Positions 34,795 to 44,468 of a DNA stretch of 64,000 bases are shown one piece after another (within the stretch, counting starts at the first letter, position 1; each line of letters opens with the position of its first letter). The position numbers and the translations under genes are program-made. This stretch comes from an uncultured Cytophagales bacterium (GTDB lineage Bacteria > Bacteroidota > Bacteroidia > Cytophagales > Thermoflexibacteraceae): the NCBI GenBank assembly GCA_938039675.1, contig CALHUI010000001.1, positions 1 to 64,000 of the forward strand. The letters are read 5' to 3'. The notes below the pieces were generated by a model. The model did no database searches. It saw nothing but the letters and a program-made list of their open reading frames with translations, and was not told the DNA's origin.

Positions 34795-36351
34795 ATGGAG
34801 ACGCTCACATCAATCCACGACCAACAAACAGCCGAATTGCTTGAAATTTTGGGTGTTAAGCCTTTGAACCCTGCTTATAGCACCGGCTTACACTGGGGCG
34901 GCAGACCCGGCGCACCAATCCGCGATATTTTTTCACCTATAGATGGACGGTTAATTGCATCTGTCAAAATAGCAGACAAGGGCGACTATGAACTAATTGT
35001 AGAAAAAGCACACGAAGTCTTCAAAATATGGCAGCGAGTTCCTGCTCCCAAACGCGGAGAGATTGTGCGCCAAATAGGCATGGCACTGCGCGAGTATAAG
35101 GAGCCGCTGGGCAGGTTAGTAACGCTCGAGGTGGGTAAAATTTTGCAGGAAGGCTTGGGCGAAGTACAGGAAATGATTGACATCTGTGACTTTGCAGTAG
35201 GTCTTTCCCGTCAGTTGCACGGCCTCACCATGCACTCGGAACGCCCTGAGCATCGCATGTATGAGCAATGGCATCCGCTGGGCATTGTCGGTATTATCTC
35301 TGCCTTCAACTTCCCTGTGGCGGTTTGGTCATGGAATGCCATGATTGCAGCGGTTTGTGGCAATGTCTGCATTTGGAAACCTTCCGAAAAAACCCCGCTG
35401 ACAGCCATTGCCTGCCAACATATTATAGCTAACGTACTGAAAAACAACCACTTGCCCGAAGGTATTTTCAATTTGATTATCGGCGGTGCAGAAGTTGGTG
35501 AGCTGCTCTCTCACGACACCCGCATTCCGCTCATTTCTGCCACAGGCTCTACCCGAATGGGTAAAAAAGTCGCACAGGCTGTTGCGGCACGCCTCGGCAA
35601 ATCTATTTTGGAACTGGGCGGCAATAACGCCATCATCATCACGGAACATGCGCATTTGGATTTGGCCATCCGCGCCGTAGCTTTTGGTGCAGTAGGCACT
35701 TGCGGCCAGCGTTGCACTACTACCCGCCGCCTGATTGTGCATGAGGATGTATATGACGATGTGCGCGACCATCTGGTGCGTGTGTATCAAAACCTGACCA
35801 TCGGCAATCCGTTGGAGGCAGGCACACTCATAGGGCCGCTGATTGATGCCGATGCAGTGCGCAACTTCCTGCATGCACTTGAAAAAGTACAGGCAGAAGG
35901 CGGAAAACTGTTAGTTGGCGGCAAAGTGTTGTCTGAAATTGGCGCTAACTATGTAGCACCTGCCATTGTAGAAGCCCAAAATCATTATGAAATGGTACAG
36001 GAAGAAACCTTTGCGCCTATCTTGTACCTGATTAAATACTCAGGCGATGTGCAAAATGCCATTGACATGCAAAATGCCGTGAAGCAGGGGCTTTCTTCTG
36101 CCATCTTCACCGACCATTTGCGTCAGGCAGAAATATTCCTGAGCGCATGGGGTTCAGATTGCGGCATTGCCAACGTCAATATCGGCACTTCGGGGGCTGA
36201 AATCGGCGGTGCTTTTGGCGGCGAGAAAGAAACCGGCGGTGGCCGCGAATCGGGCTCGGATGCATGGAAAGCCTACATGCGCCGTCAAACAAACACCATC
36301 AACTTCTCATCCTCACTGCCACTGGCGCAAGGCATCAAATTTGATATCTAA
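34795..36351 (+). CDS. amaB: Aldehyde dehydrogenase of the ALDH7 family (L-piperidine-6-carboxylate/aminoadipate semialdehyde dehydrogenase)
   Basis: The 518-residue protein has the ALDH fold with NAD-binding ISATGSTRMGKKV, the catalytic glutamate in ILELGGNNA and the catalytic cysteine in AVGTCGQRCTTTRRL. The motif GQRCTTTRR and the C-terminal GGGRESGSDAWKAYMRRQTNTIN are characteristic of ALDH7 (antiquitin). Family members oxidise alpha-aminoadipate semialdehyde, which is in equilibrium with piperideine-6-carboxylate, in lysine breakdown. No other lysine catabolic gene lies next to it, so the pathway role is inferred from the family. It has its own terminator. Confidence 0.82.
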   Translation: METLTSIHDQQTAELLEILGVKPLNPAYSTGLHWGGRPGAPIRDIFSPIDGRLIASVKIADKGDYELIVEKAHEVFKIWQRVPAPKRGEIVRQIGMALREYKEPLGRLVTLEVGKILQEGLGEVQEMIDICDFAVGLSRQLHGLTMHSERPEHRMYEQWHPLGIVGIISAFNFPVAVWSWNAMIAAVCGNVCIWKPSEKTPLTAIACQHIIANVLKNNHLPEGIFNLIIGGAEVGELLSHDTRIPLISATGSTRMGKKVAQAVAARLGKSILELGGNNAIIITEHAHLDLAIRAVAFGAVGTCGQRCTTTRRLIVHEDVYDDVRDHLVRVYQNLTIGNPLEAGTLIGPLIDADAVRNFLHALEKVQAEGGKLLVGGKVLSEIGANYVAPAIVEAQNHYEMVQEETFAPILYLIKYSGDVQNAIDMQNAVKQGLSSAIFTDHLRQAEIFLSAWGSDCGIANVNIGTSGAEIGGAFGGEKETGGGRESGSDAWKAYMRRQTNTINFSSSLPLAQGIKFDI

Positions 36352-36375
36352 AAAAACGGTATCCAAATATTAACC

Positions 36376-36418
36376 ATGAGCTATCCCAACTGCGCAGCGG
36401 GATAGCTCATCTTATTTT
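36376..36418 (+). terminator. Strong terminator of the ALDH7 gene
   Basis: ATGAGCTATCCC (36376-36387) and GGGATAGCTCAT (36399-36410) are exact inverse copies, followed by CTTATTTT. Confidence 0.8.
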
Positions 36419-36597
36419 ACAACGGCTTTATCGTGTAATATTTGCGGCGATTGAACAATATTTTTAAATTATCCGGCTATACTATCTGCTTTTATACAAA
36501 ATCGCAAGTCATTTACGAAAAACGATTTTTTGTAAAATGCTGAAAAACAGCTATTTAAACCTGCACGAACCTCTTATTGACAATTTTTCTAAGACAA

Positions 36598-38439
36598 ATG
36601 AACAAATACCGCTTGCATTATTTTTTTACTGCTTTTGCTTGCCTTTGCAGCCTCTGCCACAAAAGCCCAAAACTGCGTATTGGGCGACTGTCAGAATGGT
36701 TTTGGCAAATACGCCTATAAAGAAGGGCATGTTTATCTGGGAGAATTTAAAGGCGGTGAACTCAACGGCTACGGTATCTTCGTTTTTAACAACAAAGAAA
36801 CCTATCTCGGGCAGTTCAGCAATGGTCGCTATAACGGGTATGGTATCTATTTATACCAAAATAGTGATATGGAGCAGGGTATCTGGAATGACATTACCTT
36901 GGTTACTCCTACGCCAAACGATGCCGTCGGTTGTGTTTACGGCAATTGTACCGATGGTTTTGGCGTTTTACATATAACAATGGCGCACTCTACATCGGCA
37001 ATTTCAGGTATGAAAAACTGGACGGTAAAGGGTTATACATGTTTGCAGACGGGGAGATATATATCGGTATGTTCAGCGGCAACAAGTATCAGGGGCGTGG
37101 TACATTCCTCTACAAAGACGGCAAGATAGACGACGGCTATTGGAGCAACAATCAATTTACCAAAGACATGAGCGGCAGCACGGCAAGCGGCTGCGTTTAC
37201 GGAGATTGTGCCAACGGCTATGGCACTTATGTATTTGATGATGGCAGCCGTTATACAGGCTATTTCAGAAAAAACCTGTTACACGGCGAAGGTACTTACA
37301 CCACAGCCAAAGGCTAACGCTACACGGGCTCTTTTGCCAACGGAAAGTACAACGGATACGGCACATATTACTACAACGACGGGCGCGTACAACAAGGCAA
37401 CTGGTTAAACAACGTTTTTCAAGGCGAAGTAAAAGCAAAAATAACTAGCTGTATATCAGCAGATTGCATCAATGGAACCGGTACATACAATCCGAAGGGC
37501 ATAAATACGTAGGGCGATTTAAAAATGGCGAGTTGCATGGACAAGGCTCTTTCTTCTTTGCCAATGGTGATAAATATGTCGGAGAATTTGCCAAAAGCAA
37601 ATTCAATGGAATAGGCAGTTATACTTAGGCTTCGGGTAAAGTAGAAAGCGGCAGGTGGAGCAATAACCAATATTTGGGCACAAACGCATCCGCAGGGCAA
37701 ACCAACACCCAACCTGCGACCACCAACAGGGGCACACAAAGCGGCAGCACGACCCAAGAACGCCGTTTGGCACTGATTATAGGCAACAGCAACTACACTA
37801 ACGCAGGTGTCCTCGAAAATCCCGTTAATGATGCAAGAGACATGGAAATTGCCCTGAAAAATGCCAGATTTGATGTAATGAAGTATGAAAATCTGGGTCG
37901 GGAAGACATGAAGCGCGCCATAGACCGGTTTAGGGCACGCCTGAGCAAGTACGATGTCGGGTTGTTTTTCTTTGCCGGACACGGACTGCAAGTGCGCAGC
38001 AATAACTATTTGTTCCCTTGCACTGCCGCCATTGTTTCGGAAAAAGACGTTGAATACGCATGTGTGGAAGCTGGTCGGATACTTGCCAAAGTAGAGGCGG
38101 TACGCAACAAAATCAATATTGTAGTGCTGGATGCGTGCCGCAACAATCCCTTTGAGCGCTCATGAAGTTGCTCAGTAAACGGGAACGGCTTGGCAGCCAT
38201 CAGTGCACCTGTCGGCTCATTTATTGCGTATGCCACCGCCCCGGGTACAACAGCCTCCGACGGGCTCGGGCAACAATAGGCTTTACACCGAACAACTGCT
38301 CAAATTTATCCAAATGCCCGGGCTAAAAAATTGAGGATATATTCAAGCGAGTACGCATCAACGTAATCAAACTTTTGGGGGCGAACAAACGCCATGGGAA
38401 GCCTCTTCTCTGATTGGCGATTTTTATTTCAAGAAATAA
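36598..38439 (+). pseudogene. Decayed MORN-repeat protein with C-terminal caspase-like (peptidase C14) domain
   Basis: Read in pieces over three frames, this stretch encodes one ancestral protein of about 610 residues. It runs from a signal peptide (LLLLLAFAASATKA) through many MORN repeats (for example YLGEFKGGELNGYGIF) to a caspase-like domain with ALIIGNSNYTNAGVLENPVND. That domain has the catalytic His in FFFAGHGLQV, the catalytic Cys in VVLDACRNNPF, and the end GDFYFKK. Four modules each open with a paired-cysteine motif such as GCVYGDCANGYG. The frame changes near 36620 (T-run), 36965, 37495, 38275, 38327 (A-run) and 38364, and stops lie in frame at 37315, 37626 and 38163. Neighbouring genes are intact, so this is a real pseudogene rather than poor sequence. 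Confidence 0.8.
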
Positions 38440-38546
38440 AAACCTGTTTTTTTGAGTAGCTTTGCGCCATTTCAATAACCGGTCGCAGCATGGATTTTCG
38501 CCGGGCGATTGGCTTAGAATTTACCTACTCGCAAAGTAAACAGCAA

Positions 38547-39887
38547 ATGAAAGAAGAACCCGGCGGGACGCTCCGCAAAGAAATTAATACCGTGCAGTTG
38601 TGGGCTATTGCCGTCGGGCTGGTCATTTCAGGAGAATATTTCGGGTGGAATTACGGCTGGGCAGTTTCGGGGACCATTGGGTTTCTGCTGGCAACGCTGC
38701 TGGTTACGCTGATGTATGTCAGCTTCATTTTCAGTTATACCGAGCTTACCTCGGCCATTCCGCAGGCAGGAGGCCCTTTTTCGTATGCCAAACGCGCATT
38801 CGGGTCACTTGGTGGCTTCTTGGCAGGTTTTGCTACATTAGTTGATTTTTTACTTGCGCCACCCGCAATTGCCTATGCTCTGGGCGGCTATGCCCATTTT
38901 CTCCACCCCGAAGTTCCCGTAGTACCAACAGCTATCGTCTCCTATGCCATTTTTATTGGCGTAAATTTATTGGGGATTAAAGAAGGAGCAAAGTTTTCAT
39001 TAGTAGTTACGCTGCTTTCCGTTGGCGAAATTTTGCTTTTTATGGGGCTGATTGTGCCGCACTTTGAGTGGCGTTCGTTTGCTGCACATAATCCGCAGCC
39101 GCTCAATGCCGGGCACATATTTGCAGGCGTGCCCTATGCTATTTGGTTCTTTGTTGCCATAGAAGGCGTTGCAATGGTTGCCGAAGAAGTGAAAAACCCG
39201 CAAAAAACCATTGCGCGGGGCTATCTGCTCAGCATCGGTACTTTGGTGTTGCTGGCCATAGGAATTATGGTGCTCAGCGGCGGCGTAGGCGACTGGCGGC
39301 AACTGATTGATATAGACCACCCACTCCCCGAAACGCTTGCCATGGCACTGGGACACAACAGTGTTTGGTCAAAAATTTTCACAGGATTGGGGCTTTTCGG
39401 ACTCATTGCATCTTTTCACTGCAATACCATCAGCTATTCGCGACAAATCTATGCCATGGCACGCGAAGGATTTTTACCGCAGTTTCTCACCCGCCTAAAC
39501 AAGCATCAGACCCCTCATTGGGCACTGATTGCCGGAGGTAGCGTAGGATTTATCGCTATTTTTTCAGGAAAAACAGACCAAATTATTACACTTTCGGTAC
39601 TGGGTGCAGTAGTTATGTACATGTTCAGCATGGCCAGTCTGCTTGTGCTCCGCATAAAAGAGCCGAACTTACATCGACCGTTCTGCGTACCGATGTACCC
39701 TTACCTTCCTTGGACAGCCCTCATCCTCACGGTATTGTGCGCCGTGGCAATCGTTTATTATAACCTACTCATCAGCCTGATTTTTATCGGGTTAATGCTG
39801 CTGTCTTTGATTTGGTTTGCGTTGGTCAGAAACCGCCTGACCGTGCTTGCAGTTGATGAGCACGCCAAGCAAACCACTCAGGCATAA
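38547..39887 (+). CDS. APC-superfamily permease, ethanolamine permease type
   Basis: From the ATG at 38547 the protein has 446 residues and about twelve membrane segments. The first ones (VQLWAIAVGLVISGEYFGWN, then GFLLATLLVTLMYVSFIFSY and SAIPQAGGPFSYAKRAFG) match the ethanolamine permease branch of the amino acid-polyamine-organocation superfamily. It should import ethanolamine or a small amine or amino acid across the inner membrane. No ethanolamine ammonia-lyase or eut gene is in the window, so the substrate is inferred from similarity alone. An in-frame ATG 57 bases upstream adds a non-homologous extension. Confidence 0.75.
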   Translation: MKEEPGGTLRKEINTVQLWAIAVGLVISGEYFGWNYGWAVSGTIGFLLATLLVTLMYVSFIFSYTELTSAIPQAGGPFSYAKRAFGSLGGFLAGFATLVDFLLAPPAIAYALGGYAHFLHPEVPVVPTAIVSYAIFIGVNLLGIKEGAKFSLVVTLLSVGEILLFMGLIVPHFEWRSFAAHNPQPLNAGHIFAGVPYAIWFFVAIEGVAMVAEEVKNPQKTIARGYLLSIGTLVLLAIGIMVLSGGVGDWRQLIDIDHPLPETLAMALGHNSVWSKIFTGLGLFGLIASFHCNTISYSRQIYAMAREGFLPQFLTRLNKHQTPHWALIAGGSVGFIAIFSGKTDQIITLSVLGAVVMYMFSMASLLVLRIKEPNLHRPFCVPMYPYLPWTALILTVLCAVAIVYYNLLISLIFIGLMLLSLIWFALVRNRLTVLAVDEHAKQTTQA

Positions 39888-40368
39888 GCAGCGTGCATGA
39901 TGCAATGCAGTTATTATATTATCTTAACAACACTTTCATCAATGCCACCCTTGTGCTCAAAATAGTTGGTGGTGATGAGAAGGCACTTTTTCAAAAACAG
40001 GCTTAGGCTGACAATGAATGTTGATGCGCAAAATATTGTCTGTTTTAACAGCAATATCATTGGTCTTTTTGTTTGCCGCTCATTTGTCGCTAAAACTAAT
40101 GCCGCTTGTTATAACTTAGGTTGAGTAAAAGTGAGTAGAAGCACTTTTTTAAGCGAAAGTTATTGATAATTTTTGTACGTGCAGCCTGCTTATCTGTCAG
40201 CAGCATGATATCGGGCAATAGGTCTCTGTATTATTTTTCCATCATAAACCGATACATGGCTTACGCATCAGCAACAGACCCGCTGAGTTAATTAATTACT
40301 AATACCGATAATTCATCCATAAATTTTTTTGCGCCATACCGATGGTTAATTATTATTACAGGCTGTTG
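39888..40368. other. Gene-free stretch between permease and xseA
   Basis: Nothing in these 481 bases is a convincing gene. A minus-strand frame near 40110-40240 reads DLLPDIMLLTDKQAARTKII but lacks a start and is short. No xseB-like small-subunit gene, tRNA or strong hairpin was found. Confidence 0.35.
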
Positions 40369-41589
40369 TTAATTTATTCTATTACCGATTTTTGCCTCAA
40401 CAACTAATCCATTACCTGCTATCTCTACCTGCATATCAGGCTGCAAATCATTTGCTTTCAGATAGTGGTGATGCTGTCTGATGAGAAAATATCCTTTTTC
40501 AAGTAAGCATTTTGGATTGGAAAAACGAAAAAATTGTTCAAAAACTTCTAACTGATGTTGCGCAGAGCGCATTTTTTCCTTTGCAAAAAATTTGATGCTC
40601 ATTTGAAGACGCTGCTGCTGCATATGTTCACGAGTGATTTTTTCATGAGTTTTTCTCATAAGGCCAAGATGCCATTCGTTAAGCAACGCATGTTGTTCGT
40701 TGATTTTTCCTGAGCCATGTAAGGCAATTTTCCAAATTAAATCAAAAATTTTACTTTCAAATTGTAAATTATTTTGCAAAATAAATTCCGCAACTGCTGT
40801 AGGCGTTTTGAGCGACAAATACGCCGTTCGGTCAGCAATAGTACTGTCGCGCTGATGGCCTATACCTGTCAAAACGGGAATCGGACAGCGGGCAATGGCT
40901 GCTGCAACAACTTCAGAATTAAAAACTTCCAAGTCTAACCTTGCACCACCACCCCGAATAATTACCAATACATCAAAGCGCTTACTTACTCTGCCGATTT
41001 GCTCAACTAATACCGGAACGGCATTTTCGCCCTGCACACTTGCCGGAAACAGGGTAACGGCAAAACGATAGCCCCACGGATTATCATCCAATTGATTGAT
41101 AAAATCGCCAAAGCCTGCAGCTGTTTCAGACGATACCACAGCAATTTTTTGCAGTACGGGCGGCAATGATAGGTTTTGTTGTAAATATAACAGACCACTC
41201 TGTTCTAATTTGGCTAATGTTCGGAGGCGTTGTTGCTCCATTTCGCCCAAGGTGTAGAAAACATCAACTGCATTGATATGCAGAGCAAGCCCGTGCACTT
41301 CGTGAAAATTAACCGCAACTCGGCAGCGTATATTGACTCCCGCTTTGAGTATCATTGGCAATGTTTCGGGCTGTTCGGCTAACAGTTGCTGCAATACACT
41401 TCCCCAAATGATGCCTCGTGCTTTGGCTACAATCCGCTCGTTCTCTTTCTGCACCACTTCAAGGTAGGCGTGTTCCTGTACTTGTATGTGCGCGATTTCC
41501 GCCACAATCCAAAATTCGCGCCCGATGCTTGCCACCAAATTGCGGACACTTTTGTTCAGTTGCAACAGTGTAAAAAACTTTTCTTGCAT
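40369..41589 (-). CDS. xseA: Exodeoxyribonuclease VII large subunit
   Basis: The 406-residue protein has the XseA architecture. An N-terminal OB-fold (FWIVAEIAHIQVQEHAYLEV) is followed by the catalytic domain with IAVVSSETAAGFGDFINQL, the motif IIRGGGARLDLEVFNSE and VLTGIGHQRDSTIAD, and a C-terminal helical part that binds small subunits. It degrades single-stranded DNA in both directions and functions in repair together with XseB. The small subunit, often encoded directly downstream, is not found in the 480 bases that follow. The upstream gene is rmuC, also a DNA-stability gene, with a 283-base gap. Confidence 0.92.
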   Translation of the reverse strand: MQEKFFTLLQLNKSVRNLVASIGREFWIVAEIAHIQVQEHAYLEVVQKENERIVAKARGIIWGSVLQQLLAEQPETLPMILKAGVNIRCRVAVNFHEVHGLALHINAVDVFYTLGEMEQQRLRTLAKLEQSGLLYLQQNLSLPPVLQKIAVVSSETAAGFGDFINQLDDNPWGYRFAVTLFPASVQGENAVPVLVEQIGRVSKRFDVLVIIRGGGARLDLEVFNSEVVAAAIARCPIPVLTGIGHQRDSTIADRTAYLSLKTPTAVAEFILQNNLQFESKIFDLIWKIALHGSGKINEQHALLNEWHLGLMRKTHEKITREHMQQQRLQMSIKFFAKEKMRSAQHQLEVFEQFFRFSNPKCLLEKGYFLIRQHHHYLKANDLQPDMQVEIAGNGLVVEAKIGNRIN

Positions 41590-41838
41590 GAATTGATTTC
41601 AGTAGTATTTTTTTACGAATACTAATTAATTAATAATCAGCAAATTAAAGACATATGTACAAAGTAAAAAAGGTAATATTGGCTAAGAAATTACACACCT
41701 GATTATTACTACTCCAAAAAATTAGTTTTTTTAAATGATGAAGCTCAATTTTGAGGTGCACACTTTGACAATTTAGATGTAGTGCATGCAAATTGTTAAA
41801 GCTGTATATAATGGTATTTTTAGTTTAGTGAAACTTAC

Positions 41839-41876
41839 AAGCACGCCAATCACTTTGTGGTTGGCGTGCTTTTTAT
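41839..41876. terminator. Hairpin behind rmuC
   Basis: AAGCACGCCAA (41839-41849) and TTGGCGTGCTT (41861-41871) are exact inverse copies directly after the rmuC stop. The T-run (TTTTTATA) lies on the plus-strand side, so the hairpin is a better terminator in that direction than for rmuC. Confidence 0.6.
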
Positions 41877-43078
41877 ATCGTATCCTCCTCATTATCAAAT
41901 AGTTCTCCATGCAATACTTTTGAGGTTTTAACACCCAGTTTGCGCATTTTCTCAGCTCTTGCAAGCAGGTTACCCTTGCCCGTACGCAATTTGGCAAAGG
42001 CTTGCTCATAGGCATTCTTTGCCTGTTCTATCTCATGTCCAATTTTTTGCAAATCGGTTACAAAGCCTGTTAATTTCTCGTAGAGGGCTCCGCCTTCGCG
42101 TGCAATTTCTTCGGCATTTTTATTCTGTCTGTCCAATCGCCAAAGGGTTGCCGTGGTTCGCAAAGTTGCCATCAGTGTGGAGGCGCTTACCGGAATAATT
42201 CGCCGCTCAAATGCCCAAAAAAATAAATCTGCATCATGTTGCACGGCCAAGTAAAAGGCCGGCTCGACAGGCAGAAACATTAGCACAAAATCGGGGCTGC
42301 CCGCGCCGACTGCTTGGTGATAATTTTTTTGGCTCAAATCCTGCACATGCCGACGAACAGCTTGCAAATGTTCACGCAGATGGTACTGGCGCTGCTCCTC
42401 CGACTCGGCGGCAATATATTGCTCATAGGCATTAAGCGAAACTTTGGCATCAATGATAAAATATTTGCCATCGGGTAGTGTTACTACTACATCTGGTTGC
42501 AGGCGTTTACCCTCGGCATTGCTCACGACAAGTTGTGTGCGATATTCTCTGTCGCGCTCCAGCCCGCTTTTCTCTAAAATACTTTCCAGAATCATTTCGC
42601 CCCAATTGCCGCGTATTTTGGCTTGCCCGCGCAGTGCTTGCGTCAGGTTGTGCGCTTCTTTGGTAATTTGCTGATTTAATTCACATAAATGCCTAATTTC
42701 TTTTTCCAATGCAAAGCGCTGTTTAGACTCTTTGTCATAAACCTCTTCCACTTTGCGCTGAAAATCCTGCAAGCGTTGTTGCACAGGCGCCAATAGCATT
42801 GCCACTTGTTCATGGTTTGCACTGGCGATTTTCTTTCCTTTTTCTTCCAATACCTCACCAGCAATTTGACGAAACTGTCCCTGTAATTGCTCGCGCAACT
42901 GTTGCCATTCTTTTTCTTTGTCCTGTAATCGCGTTTCTGCTAATTGTTTATCTGCTTTTAATTGAATGATTTGTCTTTCATAATCAACCTGTTGCGTTGT
43001 TGCAAGGTTGCGCATCCACAACCCAATCAGTGCCCCGCCTGCCAGTATGCCTATAAACATGTAGAAGAACTCTTCCAT
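41873..43078 (-). CDS. rmuC: DNA recombination protein RmuC
   Basis: From the ATG at 43078 the protein has 401 residues. One N-terminal membrane segment (FYMFIGILAGGALIGLWM) is followed by a long coiled-coil (about 30-165) and the RmuC nuclease-like domain. The latter includes RGNWGEMILESILEKSGLERDREY, LQPDVVVTLPDGKYFIIDAKVSLNAYE and FVLMFLPVEPAFYLA. RmuC limits recombination between inverted repeats, possibly through a PD-(D/E)XK-type nuclease. The frame extends upstream across the divergent promoter region, which is unlikely to be translated. Only 34 bases separate its start from the divergent gene at 43113. Confidence 0.92.
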   Translation of the reverse strand: MEEFFYMFIGILAGGALIGLWMRNLATTQQVDYERQIIQLKADKQLAETRLQDKEKEWQQLREQLQGQFRQIAGEVLEEKGKKIASANHEQVAMLLAPVQQRLQDFQRKVEEVYDKESKQRFALEKEIRHLCELNQQITKEAHNLTQALRGQAKIRGNWGEMILESILEKSGLERDREYRTQLVVSNAEGKRLQPDVVVTLPDGKYFIIDAKVSLNAYEQYIAAESEEQRQYHLREHLQAVRRHVQDLSQKNYHQAVGAGSPDFVLMFLPVEPAFYLAVQHDADLFFWAFERRIIPVSASTLMATLRTTATLWRLDRQNKNAEEIAREGGALYEKLTGFVTDLQKIGHEIEQAKNAYEQAFAKLRTGKGNLLARAEKMRKLGVKTSKVLHGELFDNEEDTI

Positions 43079-43112
43079 AAAGTTGTAATTTTGAGGGAAA
43101 GATACATCAATA

Positions 43113-43442
43113 ATGGCAGAAAAGAGCCCGATTGAGCGCTTGAAGGAGCGATGGGGGGTAACAAGTAGATGGCAGGTTGCGGTAATTTTGGCAGTGTTTG
43201 CCTGCACAGGGTTCAGCATTTTATATCTGAAAAAACTGCTGTTGCCGCTGTTGGGTATTGGCGATGATTCATCCACTACCGCACGCATTCTTGCTTCTGT
43301 ATTTGTGATACTGCCGTTGTATCAGGTAGTACTTCTGATTTATGGTTTTATTTTCGGACAATTTCGCTTTTTCTGGGAATTTGAGAAGAAGATGTTCCGC
43401 CGGATAGCGGCTTCTTTTCGCAGAAAAACTGTTGAAAAATAA
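43113..43442 (+). CDS. DUF6787-like small membrane protein
   Basis: The 109-residue protein starts with a basic segment (SPIERLKERWGVTSRWQVAVI), has two membrane segments (about 22-47 and 60-82), and ends with GQFRFFWEFEKKMFRRI and a basic tail. This is the layout of DUF6787 proteins, which are widespread and uncharacterised in Bacteroidota and sometimes misnamed as prolipoprotein diacylglyceryl transferase. A TAATTTTG box at 43086-43093 is a candidate -7 element. It is divergent from rmuC, and the function is unknown. Confidence 0.7.
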   Translation: MAEKSPIERLKERWGVTSRWQVAVILAVFACTGFSILYLKKLLLPLLGIGDDSSTTARILASVFVILPLYQVVLLIYGFIFGQFRFFWEFEKKMFRRIAASFRRKTVEK

Positions 43443-43681
43443 TTTACCGAAATTTGCAGCCTTATTTCAAAACATTTTTTGCTGATAACAAGTTATCAAA
43501 GCCAAATTTAAGCACATGTTGCCGGAGTTTTCATTCAGAAAAAAATCATCTAAACCTCTAAAAATATCTTGCCCGTTACTTTGTTGGGATTCTGCACGTC
43601 AGCAATGGGGAGATACGCAACTGAATGAAAATACGCGGCAGATTAAACAGCGAGCTGTATCGCAAATAAAAAATCAACCTG

Positions 43682-43867
43682 ATGAAAAAGAGCCAACCCA
43701 ATAGCGACAATATACCTTCGGGCGAAAATGTTTACTACTACATGGAAAATGGGTTAATTGTATTTACAGAAGCTTATCTGCTCAAACGTGGTTATTGCTG
43801 TAAACGCATCTGTCGCCACTGTCCTTACGGCAATTCTCCCAAAGACAGAGCCGCCAAAGAAAAATAA
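43682..43867 (+). CDS. DUF5522 cysteine-rich small protein
   Basis: The 61-residue protein has YYYMENGLIVFTEAYLLKRG followed by YCCKRICRHCPYGN. The Tyr-Cys-Cys...Cys-x2-Cys-Pro-Tyr pattern is the hallmark of DUF5522, whose members are small and probably metal-binding. Function is not known. It ends 4 bases before the convergent pabC stop. A longer frame beginning at 43516 overlaps its start but shows no conservation that I recognise. Confidence 0.75.
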   Translation: MKKSQPNSDNIPSGENVYYYMENGLIVFTEAYLLKRGYCCKRICRHCPYGNSPKDRAAKEK

Positions 43868-43871
43868 CGGG

Positions 43872-44468
43872 TTATTGAATATTACCGATGCTTACCGTGG
43901 GAGATTCTTCAAAATTTATCATAGCATTTAATAGTTTAAGACACTGAAAATCAGGCAGCTCATAGGGTCTTATATCTGTTGTTTTCAAAATGCCTTCTGC
44001 CAACAATTGAGCGCGTTTAGTACCTTCCAACAGCGGCAAGCGCGGGGTAAACCATTCGTATCCATCCCAAAGAGCAATATTAGCATAGCTTGTATCGGTC
44101 AGTAAGTTATTTTTTACCATCAAAATATCATCGGCAGCGGTACTCTGTTTCAACTGCTCAATCCATGACCGATTTGCCCATTTGGAGGAATAATCTGCAT
44201 CGGAGGGTATAGAAACCAATGCCAGCGACTGTACGGGACGAACGGTGTAAGGCAAGAATTCTATCACTCTAATTTTTTCATCATATACGACCCTACATTT
44301 GTAAACAGTGTTATCCAAACTATTGGGTATGGTAAGTTCTTGTGCCAATAAAATAGGCTTTACTTGAGGAAAGTGTTGCTTCATGCTTCTTTCCAGTCGC
44401 TGCTGGTGATAGGATAAGTTTTGAAACGCTCTATCAACTACCCGTATGGTTTCAAGCAATAGGGACAT
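43872..44468 (-). CDS. pabC: Aminotransferase class IV, probable aminodeoxychorismate lyase
   Basis: From the ATG at 44468 the protein has 198 residues. The class IV fold is visible in LLLETIRVVDRAFQNLSYHQQRLERS, YKCRVVYDEKIRVIEFLPY and NNLLTDTSYANIALWDG followed by TPRLPLLEGTKRAQLL. A lysine in DADYSSKWANRSW is a candidate for the pyridoxal phosphate lysine. The enzyme would split aminodeoxychorismate to 4-aminobenzoate and pyruvate for folate synthesis. The overlap of 17 bases with pabB directly upstream supports this role over branched-chain amino acid transamination. It is shorter than E. coli PabC (269 residues). Confidence 0.8.
   Translation of the reverse strand: MSLLLETIRVVDRAFQNLSYHQQRLERSMKQHFPQVKPILLAQELTIPNSLDNTVYKCRVVYDEKIRVIEFLPYTVRPVQSLALVSIPSDADYSSKWANRSWIEQLKQSTAADDILMVKNNLLTDTSYANIALWDGYEWFTPRLPLLEGTKRAQLLAEGILKTTDIRPYELPDFQCLKLLNAMINFEESPTVSIGNIQ

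Noticed and set aside
36598-38439. Reading the MORN region as several separate small genes
   Set aside because: The pieces join in order into one known domain layout, so separate genes would be an artefact of the frame changes.
40110-40240. Response-regulator-like fragment (DLLPDIMLL) on the minus strand
   Set aside because: Too short, without a start, and the phosphoacceptor context is missing.
43516-43704. A 62-codon open frame overlapping the DUF5522 start
   Set aside because: No recognisable pattern, an unlikely composition, and an overlap with the better-supported DUF5522 gene.
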